64,000 bases of DNA, taken from assembly GCF_003313505.1 (NCBI RefSeq), contig NZ_QMHO01000006.1, forward strand, positions 1 through 64,000. Reading direction: 5' to 3'. The notes under the pieces are model-generated. The model worked only from the letters and a program-made list of their open reading frames with translations. It searched no databases and was not told where the DNA came from. This document shows positions 26,149 through 32,452 of the stretch, one piece after another (the stretch's first letter is position 1; every line of letters begins with the position of its first letter). The translations under genes and the position numbers were made by a program. This DNA comes from Pedobacter nanyangensis. Its GTDB lineage: Bacteria; Bacteroidota; Bacteroidia; Sphingobacteriales; Sphingobacteriaceae.

Positions 26149-26499
26149 TTAATGTGCTTTGCTGGTTTTTCCAGTACGATCGTACTTGCAGCAACCTGGC
26201 AAATTCTCGTAAGTTTCGTCTTTAGCTTTGTTTTTAGGCGTATCGTGTCCTAAACCAGCTACTTTTTGCTGAATGGCATCATTAGTGATTTTAGAGCTAT
26301 CGTAACTAACCGTTAAAATTTTAGTGTCTTTGTCCCAAACAGCACTGCTAATGGCAGCATCTTTTAAACCACTTTCGATACGCTTTTTGCACATACCGCA
26401 GTTGCCTAATACTTTAATTTTGTCTGTTTTAGTTTGTGCAAAAGCTGCACTTCCAATCATAGTCAATGCTACAATAGCCATTGTTTTTAATGCTTTCAT
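26149..26499 (-). CDS. Periplasmic HMA-domain copper-binding protein
   Basis: 116 residues. Signal peptide MKALKTMAIVALTMIGSAAF, then a heavy-metal-associated domain with the metal motif GNCGMCKKRIESGLKDAAIS (C-x2-C), and a C-terminal extension with a CC pair (LPGCCKYDR). The fold binds Cu(I) and passes it between proteins. Being exported and next to cusA, it should act as a periplasmic chaperone or sensor for this efflux system. It is co-oriented with cusA, 116 bp upstream, with a palindrome in between. Confidence 0.88.
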   Translation of the reverse strand: MKALKTMAIVALTMIGSAAFAQTKTDKIKVLGNCGMCKKRIESGLKDAAISSAVWDKDTKILTVSYDSSKITNDAIQQKVAGLGHDTPKNKAKDETYENLPGCCKYDRTGKTSKAH

Positions 26500-26745
26500 G
26501 TTTTAATTTTTTGTTGTTGCCCGAAATGCATGCATGGCAAAGCATAAAGGAAGCAACGGGTTAATAAATTGGTTTTTGGATTATTTGGCTTGAATAGCCG
26601 ATTGGGTATGGACTCACTTTGTGTAGCCGTCATTCCCAACGCGATTGGGAATTTTAATACGATAGCAAAAAATTCTCTATAATTCCTGTCTATGCTGGAA
26701 CTACCGTATATGGAACATGCCCAATCAAAAAAGAAAAAGGGTATT

Positions 26746-27144
26746 TTAAATCCTGTAGGTACAGTTTTTAATAAAAAGGGGGAGCTGCTGCCCTAAAGGT
26801 GGGGCATTGCTATTGATTTCCTGAGCAATGATGTTTACCATTGGCATCACCTCGGCCACTACAGGCTTCAATGAAGGTAAAATAAAAACTTGCTGCTCGA
26901 ATTTGTAGATTTGGGCGTTGGCTTTTTGTGCCTGATCTACTTTAGCCTGTTGCTGCACATCCTTACAACAAGATTTTTCAGAAGCTTCTTTTTTCTCCAT
27001 TCCGCAGAAATCACAAGCCGCTTGTTGTGAATGCACCAGGCTCCAATCTACCAGTTTGCCCATGCAGTAATGAAGTTGCACACCAGCACCACTGGCTACT
27101 GCCAGATAGAAAAATGCCATTAACGTGAATACAATCTTTTTCAT
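26746..27144 (-). CDS. HYC_CC_PP family protein, copper locus
   Basis: 132 residues from MKKIVFTLMAFFYLAVASGA (signal peptide). It has the family-defining motifs: HYC (VQLHYCMGKLVDWSL), the paired Cys in ACDFCGMEKK and SCCKDVQQQ, and the C-terminal PP (NAPPLGQQL). These proteins are restricted to Bacteroidota and sit in copper-resistance loci, where their Cys/His set probably binds metal. A start 10 codons upstream is possible but would put hydrophilic residues before the signal. It is the first gene of the copper locus. Confidence 0.85.
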   Translation of the reverse strand: MKKIVFTLMAFFYLAVASGAGVQLHYCMGKLVDWSLVHSQQAACDFCGMEKKEASEKSCCKDVQQQAKVDQAQKANAQIYKFEQQVFILPSLKPVVAEVMPMVNIIAQEINSNAPPLGQQLPLFIKNCTYRI

Positions 27145-27236
27145 TACGGAGCAAATATGAAGAAAAACCTTCATAGGTTTTTATATAATTTTCAAAATCT
27201 GTTATAGAATTGACAAAATGGGTTTAATTGGTTCAT

Positions 27237-27430
27237 TAGTTCATTGGTTAATTGTTTAACTGGTTAATTGAATCCTAGCCCCTAACCACTAATTAATAGC
27301 TCCTAATTCCCAATGAACTAATGAACCAGTGAACTAACCACTAATCCCAAAGGATCGGGACTATTCCTAGCCTCTAGTCACTAACTACTAGTTCCTAGCT
27401 CCTAACTACTAACCACTAGCAACTAGCCAC
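27237..27430 (+). repeat. Degenerate CTAACTACTAGTTCC word array upstream of a promoter
   Basis: About 190 bp composed of loosely repeating words (CTAACCACTAAT, CTAACTACTAG, TTCCTAGC, AATGAACTAATGAACCAG). It ends 8 bp before the -7-like box TATCTTCG (27439-27446), which precedes the Dabb gene. A related array lies before the sigma-54 regulator at 29737-29812. It is not a CRISPR: units are short, irregular and have no spacers. Confidence 0.7.
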
Positions 27431-27438
27431 TATTTCCC

Positions 27439-27446
27439 TATCTTCG
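27439..27446 (+). promoter_or_regulatory. Putative -7 box of the Dabb gene
   Basis: TATCTTCG, one mismatch to TAnnTTTG, 18 nt before ATG 27464, so the leader would be about 10 nt. No -33 motif is visible. The word array sits in its place. Confidence 0.4.
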
Positions 27447-27463
27447 CTTCCAAATTAAAAATC

Positions 27464-27760
27464 ATGATTGCACACCACGTACTATTCTGGCTAAAAGCCG
27501 ATACCACCGATGCCCAAAAAGAAGCTTTCTTAAATGGCCTTAAAAGTTTAGAAGAAATAGAAGTTGTTAAAAATTTTCATGTAGGTACTCCAGCGCCTAT
27601 TGAGCGTGCTGTAGTTGACACCACCTACACTTTCAGTTTAATCTTATTTTTTGAAGATTTGGCTGCGCATGATGTTTACCAAGTTCATCCTATTCATAAA
27701 GCTTTCTTAGAAGAGTTTAGAGTATTCTTCGAGAAAGTAGTGATTTACGATGCTCAATAA
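27464..27760 (+). CDS. Dabb (stress-responsive alpha/beta barrel) domain protein
   Basis: 98 residues, a complete Dabb domain: MIAHHVLFWLKADTTDAQKE at the start, then FHVGTPAPIERAVVDTTYTF and the closing HDVYQVHPIHKAFLEEF. The fold is a dimeric ferredoxin-like barrel found alone in many bacteria. Some plant relatives are cyclases, but the bacterial function is unknown. It is monocistronic, with its own terminator 17 nt downstream. Confidence 0.88.
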   Translation: MIAHHVLFWLKADTTDAQKEAFLNGLKSLEEIEVVKNFHVGTPAPIERAVVDTTYTFSLILFFEDLAAHDVYQVHPIHKAFLEEFRVFFEKVVIYDAQ

Positions 27761-27776
27761 AAGTATTTTTAGATAG

Positions 27777-27804
27777 GGCCGAAATAAATATTTTGGCCTT
27801 TTTT
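27777..27804 (+). terminator. Terminator after the Dabb gene
   Basis: GGCCGAAATA and TATTTTGGCC arms, then TTTTTT. It lies just past the stop at 27760. Confidence 0.75.
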
Positions 27805-27915
27805 AATGCTTAAATCACCTTTTAGAAAAAAATAAAAAAATATCACCACAGCCAAAACCTTTTAATGTGTTTAATGTTGTAAAGGTATAAATCTTCAAAA
27901 AGTTTGTTTGGTTAT

Positions 27916-27950
27916 GCCCACCGACGGATGTCAGTGGGCTTTATTTTTTT
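27916..27950 (+). terminator. Orphan terminator-like hairpin, possible small RNA 3' end
   Basis: Ten-base arms GCCCACCGAC and GTCAGTGGGC (one G-T pair) with a GGAT loop and a T-rich tail. The Dabb gene already has a terminator, so a separate transcript from about 27805-27900 may end here. Confidence 0.55.
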
Positions 27951-27979
27951 AAAGGTTTATCTTCTTCTGGCAAATAGAG

Positions 27980-28017
27980 CACAAGCACCGCTATGCTAAT
28001 ACTTGCGCTGGAGGGAG
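27980..28017. repeat. 38-bp direct repeat, left copy
   Basis: Begins CACAAGCACCGCTATGC and ends GCGCTGGAGGGAG. It matches 28418-28455 at 36 of 38 positions. The two copies bracket the gene at 28025-28399. Confidence 0.85.
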
Positions 28018-28024
28018 ATCTAAT

Positions 28025-28399
28025 TTAAACAACAAATAAAAATAAAATTAGCCATGGCAAAACCAAACTTCCAAATACGGCCCATCCTCTTATTATTCTA
28101 ATTGTTTTTGTCTCTGTCTTCCATTTATTCTTTAAAAAATTATATTTATCCTTATAACGGAAAAAATTCCAAACCAAAAATATAAAAAAGATGATGGTCC
28201 ATCCGGCAGCTATTGTTTTAGCAAACGGGATTAATTGATCTCTATCAAAAATTTGCTTTATAATAATTGCGAAACAGTCCGCTATTAACATAGACTGAAT
28301 CATACTTAAACCAATAATCGAAGTTATACCATTGCGGCCATCCCATTTGAAATAGGCTTTGTTTATTCTGTAATATATATAATCAAAAATTTTCGTCAT
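28025..28399 (-). CDS. Hypothetical three-helix membrane protein between direct repeats
   Basis: 124 residues, with hydrophobic helices at about 26-48, 60-80 and 100-123 and basic loops (YKDKYNFLKNKWKTETKTIR). No family recognised. AT content is higher than in neighbouring core genes. It is bracketed by the 38-bp direct repeats at 27980 and 28418, so it may have arrived, or been captured, as a unit (inference). Confidence 0.6.
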   Translation of the reverse strand: MTKIFDYIYYRINKAYFKWDGRNGITSIIGLSMIQSMLIADCFAIIIKQIFDRDQLIPFAKTIAAGWTIIFFIFLVWNFFRYKDKYNFLKNKWKTETKTIRIIRGWAVFGSLVLPWLILFLFVV

Positions 28400-28417
28400 T
28401 ACCTACTGTAATTAGGA

Positions 28418-28455
28418 CACAAGCACCGCTACGCTAATACTTGCGCTGGAAGGAG
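28418..28455. repeat. 38-bp direct repeat, right copy
   Basis: The second copy of the 27980 element, with two base differences, placed upstream of the membrane-protein gene in its reading direction. Confidence 0.85.
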
Positions 28456-28587
28456 TATGATAAGAAAGCTTCGCCTTCAAATACAGATTTTCAAAAAAAT
28501 CAGCTTCTATTTTCATTATCTACACAAACATTTATTTAATTCCCTCATTAGCTCCAACGCCTGCCTCGTGTGACTGTCATTATCAAA

Positions 28588-29346
28588 TCAACTCCTACGT
28601 TTTACCCAAGCCACTTTAGGCACCACCACCTTTTCCTCAGGCAAAATATCCTTTTTCTCACAACTAGCCACTATCCCTTCCCGTACCGCAATAGTCTCTA
28701 CCATATTGGCTCCGTAATAACGCTTGTCATGCGAGGCAAAACTATCACTGCCGCTACTATCGATCAAATGTAATTGATAAGCACCTAATAATAATAAACA
28801 TCCATTTACTACAGGGCCAAAAGTAAAGCTAGCTTCCAAGGCATCTAGTTTACCTCCTACAGGAACAACCAGCTCATCAATCACTACCGAAGAAGAAGTA
28901 TCATCTTCCTCATTCAAAAAAATCAGATAAAAACGCATGGCTATTGCACAAGCACGAGGGGGCAAGCTATCCTTTTCCAGCGTAAAATTATCCAAAGCCA
29001 AAACCACTTCCCCATGCTTAGGATTAACGCTTAGCGAAGGCTTAAAATGCAAATACTCGTTCCATTGCCTATAGTTATTCACTCGCCATTTTTTTAACTT
29101 GTCAATATCTGCGCCGCACAACTTTTTACTACCCACGGCATGGATATGATCAGTGGCACAAAGCTCTAATAAAAGCTTTTTTAAACACCTAAAAACGGCA
29201 TCATTACACAGCCAGCTTTCATTTTGCTTTAATAGCATGTAAATTTTGGAAGCCCATCCCATGGCCCGTGAAAAATCGAGGCCAGATAATTTAGAATTAG
29301 CAGAGAGTGCATAGTTCTCCCCTTTTTTGGTTGATTTGTTTTTCAT
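28588..29346 (-). CDS. Hypothetical protein, no family recognised
   Basis: 252 residues, no signal peptide or membrane helix. The N-terminal half is helical and basic (SRAMGWASKIYMLLKQNESW, LKKLLLELCATDHIHAVGSK). The C-terminal half looks like a beta domain (KPSLSVNPKHGEVVLALDNF, PVVNGCLLLLGAYQLHLIDS) and includes YYGANMVETIAV near the end. The style recalls lineage-specific Sphingobacteriaceae proteins such as DUF6266, but I cannot confirm homology. It lies in a repeat-rich accessory stretch, with 10-bp tandem repeats shortly upstream of its start. Confidence 0.6.
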   Translation of the reverse strand: MKNKSTKKGENYALSANSKLSGLDFSRAMGWASKIYMLLKQNESWLCNDAVFRCLKKLLLELCATDHIHAVGSKKLCGADIDKLKKWRVNNYRQWNEYLHFKPSLSVNPKHGEVVLALDNFTLEKDSLPPRACAIAMRFYLIFLNEEDDTSSSVVIDELVVPVGGKLDALEASFTFGPVVNGCLLLLGAYQLHLIDSSGSDSFASHDKRYYGANMVETIAVREGIVASCEKKDILPEEKVVVPKVAWVKRRS

Positions 29347-29808
29347 AAGGTAAATTATGTTTATATTTAATCAAGCATATTTCTATGCACATTCCACCCC
29401 TAATTTACTAAAACTCCGTAAAAGTGCGTACAAGTCCATAGAAGTCCGTACAAGTCCGTAGTTTTGGCATTCCGCCTTTATACCGACGGCATATTGCTTC
29501 GCTACACTGCCCATACTCATTGCTCAATACTTTAAGATAAAGATTATTCTGGTTTTACGGATTGGCTTTTTAGTAAAAATCAAATAGGATAAAGCATCAT
29601 TTTAGTTTCTAAGGTGGTAAATGACCAATCTGGGGGGAAATCAACGTAACTTACTGGAAACAATTAATCAGCTAAACGATCAATGACAATAAGATCCTTT
29701 GAAAAGTTACGCTCCAGATGACAAACGGACCTACTAACCACTAATTCCTAGCCACTAACCACTAGTTCCTAACTACTAATTCCTAGTTCCTAATGAACTA
29801 ATTAACCA
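29347..29808. other. Gene-free accessory stretch
   Basis: Holds a 10-bp tandem repeat (29411-29460) and a second CTAAC-word array (29737 onward). I see no gene, RNA or terminator in the remainder. Confidence 0.5.
29411..29460. repeat. Five exact-length 10-bp tandem repeats
   Basis: Units AAACTCCGTA, AAAGTGCGTA, CAAGTCCATA, GAAGTCCGTA and CAAGTCCGTA, with no gaps. The 10-bp spacing keeps every unit on the same DNA face. Confidence 0.85.
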
Positions 29809-29812
29809 ATGA
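29737..29812 (+). repeat. CTAACTACTAATTCC word array upstream of the regulator
   Basis: Same words as the array at 27237-27430 (CTAACCACTAATTCC, TAGCCACTAACC, CTAACTACTAATTCC, AATGAACTAATTAACC). It abuts the TATCTTTG box at 29815. Confidence 0.7.
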
Positions 29813-29814
29813 AC

Positions 29815-29822
29815 TATCTTTG
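29815..29822 (+). promoter_or_regulatory. -7 box that places the regulator transcript start on its ATG
   Basis: TATCTTTG is an exact TAnnTTTG. Start would fall about 4-7 nt beyond, at or next to ATG 29827, suggesting a leaderless mRNA and excluding the upstream in-frame ATG at 29809. Confidence 0.5.
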
Positions 29823-29826
29823 CAGC

Positions 29827-31161
29827 ATGAACCCACAATCCATACTGATCATTGATGATGAAAAAAAGCTGTGCGACCTATTGGCACGCATCCTCGAATT
29901 AGAAGGATATACGGTTCATAAAGCTTACACTGGCAAAGAAGGTTTGGCCCTATTGCAACAGCAGGATATTGGCGTTGTATTATGTGATGTTAAACTACCC
30001 GATTATAGTGGTATAGACCTTGTAGCGCTTATTAAACAACAAAAGCCCTACGTACAAGTGATTAACCTTACCGCTTACGGCACCATTGCCGATAGCGTGA
30101 AGGCCATGAAAAACGGCGCTTACGACTACATCACCAAAGGCGACGACAATGATAAAATTATTCCGTTGGTAGCCAAGGCTTTTGAAGCAGTGGCCAAAGC
30201 AACTGTTGCTCAAACACAGCCTAATGCACCAAGCAAAGGCTTTGAAAATATCATCGGGCAATCGCAGGCTATTGAGCAAAGCATCACCATGGCTAAAAAG
30301 GTAGCGACCACCGATGCCAATGTATTGCTACTGGGCGACACAGGTACAGGAAAAGAAGTATTTGCCAAAGCCATTCACCAAAGCAGTAAACGCAGCCAAA
30401 ATGAACTGGTAGCCATTAACTGTAGTGCCATTAGTGCCGATTTGCTGGAAAGTGAGCTCTTTGGTTATAAAAAAGGGGCCTTTACGGGGGCATTGCAAGA
30501 CAAAAAAGGCTTATTGGAACAAGCTGATGGCGGCACCTTGTTTTTAGATGAAATTGGGGATATGCCATTACACATGCAAGCCAAAGTTTTGCGGGTATTG
30601 GAAGATGGAACCTTCATTAAACTGGGCGACCTACAAACCCAAAAAGTAAACATTAGGCTTATTGCTGCTACTCATAAAAACCTTAGCGAAGAAATAGAGA
30701 AAGGTAATTTCAGGGAAGATTTATACTATCGTTTATCTGTTTTTACGCTCAACCTGCCCCAACTGAACCAAAGAGGCAATGATATTTTACTCCTGGCGCA
30801 ACATTTCATTAACCATTTTGCCAAACTGAATGGGACCCCAGTAGCACAGATGAGCAAAGCTTTTAAAAGCCTATTGCTACAGCACCAATGGAAAGGTAAT
30901 ATTCGCGAGCTAAAGAACACCATTGAACGTACTTTAATATTAAGCGAGGGAAACACGCTGGATGAAACATTGCTTCCCTTCAACTTTAACCAACAGGGCA
31001 GTACCGCAACAAGTATGGACATGGCCAGTGTAGAAGAGCAGCACATCAAAAAAGTACTACAATACACGGCAGGCAATAAAACCGAAACCGCCCGCTTATT
31101 AGGTATTGGTTTAGCTACGCTCTACCGCAAAATGGAGCAGTACCATATTCCAAAGTTTTAA
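29827..31161 (+). CDS. Sigma-54-dependent response regulator (NtrC type), putative Kdp activator
   Basis: 444 residues from ATG 29827. Receiver domain (LIIDDEKK, phospho-Asp in VLCDVKLPD, Lys in YITKGDD), sigma-54 AAA+ domain with Walker A LLGDTGTGKEVFA, the sigma-54 contact loop GAFTGA, Walker B TLFLDEIGDM, and a Fis-type HTH at the end (NKTETARLLGIGLATLYRKM). It requires RpoN and a phosphodonor. Location upstream of a kdp operon with a -24/-12 promoter and a histidine kinase makes it the likely substitute for KdpE (inference from context). Confidence 0.9.
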   Translation: MNPQSILIIDDEKKLCDLLARILELEGYTVHKAYTGKEGLALLQQQDIGVVLCDVKLPDYSGIDLVALIKQQKPYVQVINLTAYGTIADSVKAMKNGAYDYITKGDDNDKIIPLVAKAFEAVAKATVAQTQPNAPSKGFENIIGQSQAIEQSITMAKKVATTDANVLLLGDTGTGKEVFAKAIHQSSKRSQNELVAINCSAISADLLESELFGYKKGAFTGALQDKKGLLEQADGGTLFLDEIGDMPLHMQAKVLRVLEDGTFIKLGDLQTQKVNIRLIAATHKNLSEEIEKGNFREDLYYRLSVFTLNLPQLNQRGNDILLLAQHFINHFAKLNGTPVAQMSKAFKSLLLQHQWKGNIRELKNTIERTLILSEGNTLDETLLPFNFNQQGSTATSMDMASVEEQHIKKVLQYTAGNKTETARLLGIGLATLYRKMEQYHIPKF

Positions 31162-31227
31162 GTGATCTAATGAACCACATAGACAGATCGTGATTTCATT
31201 TGTATTCCCAGTACCTATAGAAAATAT

Positions 31228-31304
31228 CGTCATTGCGAGGTACGAAGCAATCTAAAACAGCACATCCATTAGCTAGAAAGATTGCTTCGTACCTCGCAAT
31301 GACG
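31228..31304. repeat. CGTCATTGCGAGGTACGAAGC palindrome, copy 1
   Basis: 77 bp. The 5' arm CGTCATTGCGAGGTACGAAG and the matching 3' arm can form a long hairpin. A right half-copy follows at about 31316-31370. Confidence 0.9.
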
Positions 31305-31616
31305 GCAACGATAAGATCTAAAACAGCACATCCATTAGATAGAAAGATTGCTTCGTACCTCGCAATGACGGTAACGATAAGTGATCCAGCCCCCTGGATA
31401 ATTTCAGGCCTAAGCATCGTCTCTACGTTAACCTAAAATCGGCCTTGGCCTGTTCGGGATGTACCAATAAGCCCTATTACTAACTTTAACTGAACAGGGC
31501 GCAGCCGTGGCTTTTTTGCCTACTTTTTCAGCTACAGGAAAAAGTAGGACCCGCGGTAGCGACAGAACCATTATTAGTACTAACTCAATTTGTATTCCCA
31601 GTAGCCATGGAAATAC

Positions 31617-31693
31617 CGTCATTGCGAGGCACGAAGCAATCTAAAACAGCACATCCATTAGCTAGAAAGATTGCTTCGTACCTCGCAATGACG
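31617..31693. repeat. CGTCATTGCGAG palindrome, copy 2
   Basis: 77 bp. One arm reads GAGGCACGAAGC, so the stem has a single mismatch. Confidence 0.9.
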
Positions 31694-32045
31694 GCAACGA
31701 TAAGTAATCCAGCCCCCTTGGATAATTTCAGGCCTAAGCATCGTCTCTACGTTAACCTAAAATCGGCCTTGGCCTGTTCGGGATGTACCAATAAGCCCTA
31801 CTACTAACTTTAACAGAACAGGGCGCAGCCGTGGCTTTTTATTTGTTTATTTATATGATTTTAAAGGTGTAAATGAGCTCAATCGTTTCGGTTTTGCATA
31901 CTTTTTTTCAGCTATAGGAAACCTGCGAAGCAAGCATGAATACCATTGAAGATATCATAACTAATGGATAAAAGTTTGTCCGCAAAGCGACAGAACCGTT
32001 AATAGTACTAACTCAATTTGTATTCCCAGTACCCATAGAAAATAC

Positions 32046-32122
32046 CGTCATTGCGAGGTACGAAGCAATCTAAAACAGCACATCCATTAGCTAGAAAGAT
32101 TGCTTCGTACCTCGCAATGACG
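32046..32122. repeat. CGTCATTGCGAG palindrome, copy 3
   Basis: 77 bp, identical in both arms to copy 1. Confidence 0.9.
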
Positions 32123-32149
32123 AAACCACTCCTTTCAAAATGATAAACC

Positions 32150-32176
32150 AGCTTCTCAAAATGAGAAGCTTTTTTT
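32150..32176 (+). terminator. Strong terminator hairpin upstream of the kdp promoter
   Basis: AGCTTCTCA, AAA, TGAGAAGCT, then TTTTTT. It would stop any read-through from the repeat block before the sigma-54 promoter 70 bp further on. Confidence 0.8.
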
Positions 32177-32244
32177 ATGTCCCAAATTCAACAAACCACC
32201 ACAAAACACTCAAAAACAAACACTTAACCAAGCACCTTCATTTT

Positions 32245-32260
32245 TGGCACATCCCTAGCA
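32245..32260 (+). promoter_or_regulatory. Sigma-54 (-24/-12) promoter of the kdp operon
   Basis: TGGCACATCCCTAGCA against the consensus TGGCACRnnnnTTGCW: one mismatch (A for T in the -12 box), with correct GG to GC spacing. Transcription should start near 32271, about 11 nt before the first start codon at 32282. An NtrC-type activator gene lies about 1.1 kb upstream. I could not identify activator binding sites. Confidence 0.8.
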
Positions 32261-32281
32261 AAGCAGGGTAAAAACATAAAA

Positions 32282-32368
32282 ATGATGATGACACTACTTC
32301 TCTTATTGGCCCTGCTCGTATGCATGTGGCTTTTCTTTAAAACAGTTGATTGGTTCGAAAAAATTTAA
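32282..32368 (+). CDS. 28-residue single-helix membrane peptide, kdp leader gene
   Basis: MMMTLLLLLALLVCMWLFFK then TVDWFEKI, one transmembrane helix and a short charged tail. It is the first open frame after the sigma-54 promoter and ends 3 nt before kdpF. Its size and ending (EKI) resemble KdpF (PEKF), so it may be a second KdpF-like subunit or a stabilising peptide. No family can be assigned for so short a sequence. Confidence 0.55.
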   Translation: MMMTLLLLLALLVCMWLFFKTVDWFEKI

Positions 32369-32371
32369 TCC

Positions 32372-32449
32372 ATGCTTATTCTATTCATTATTTCCGTAGC
32401 GGTGTTCGCATACATGTTATACGTACTGCTCTATCCCGAAAAATTCTAA
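32372..32449 (+). CDS. kdpF: KdpF, small subunit of the potassium-transporting ATPase
   Basis: 25 residues, MLILFIISVAVFAYMLYVLL then YPEKF, which is the typical KdpF ending. KdpF is a single-helix peptide that stabilises the KdpFABC complex in the inner membrane. It is three bases from the kdpA start, and the gene order F-A-B-C is intact. Confidence 0.85.
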   Translation: MLILFIISVAVFAYMLYVLLYPEKF

Positions 32450-32452
32450 ATC

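Larger units (their letters stand above)
31198..32122. repeat. Three direct copies of a long intergenic repeat
   Basis: Copies begin with ATTTGTATTCCCAG at 31198, 31588 and 32016 (spacing 390 and 428 bp). Shared blocks are the 77-bp palindrome, CAGCCCCCT...GGATAATTTCAGGC, CTAAAATCGGCCTTGGCC, and CAGGGCGCAGCCGTGGC. Copy 2 has about 100 bp of extra DNA near 31840-31980. Copy 3 ends after the palindrome. Confidence 0.9.
31162..32281. other. 1.1-kb gene-free repeat block before kdp
   Basis: Almost entirely made of three direct copies of a ~390-430-bp unit that carries the CGTCATTGCGAG palindrome, followed by a terminator hairpin and the sigma-54 promoter. Short open frames here are translations of the repeats and are not counted as genes. 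Confidence 0.8.

Noticed and set aside
27237..27430. CTAAC word array as a CRISPR
   Set aside because: Words are short, irregular and have no unique spacers or cas genes.
31233..31807. Open frames in the repeat block, such as 31233-31436 and 31607-31807
   Set aside because: They are identical translations of the palindromic repeat, with no other coding signal.
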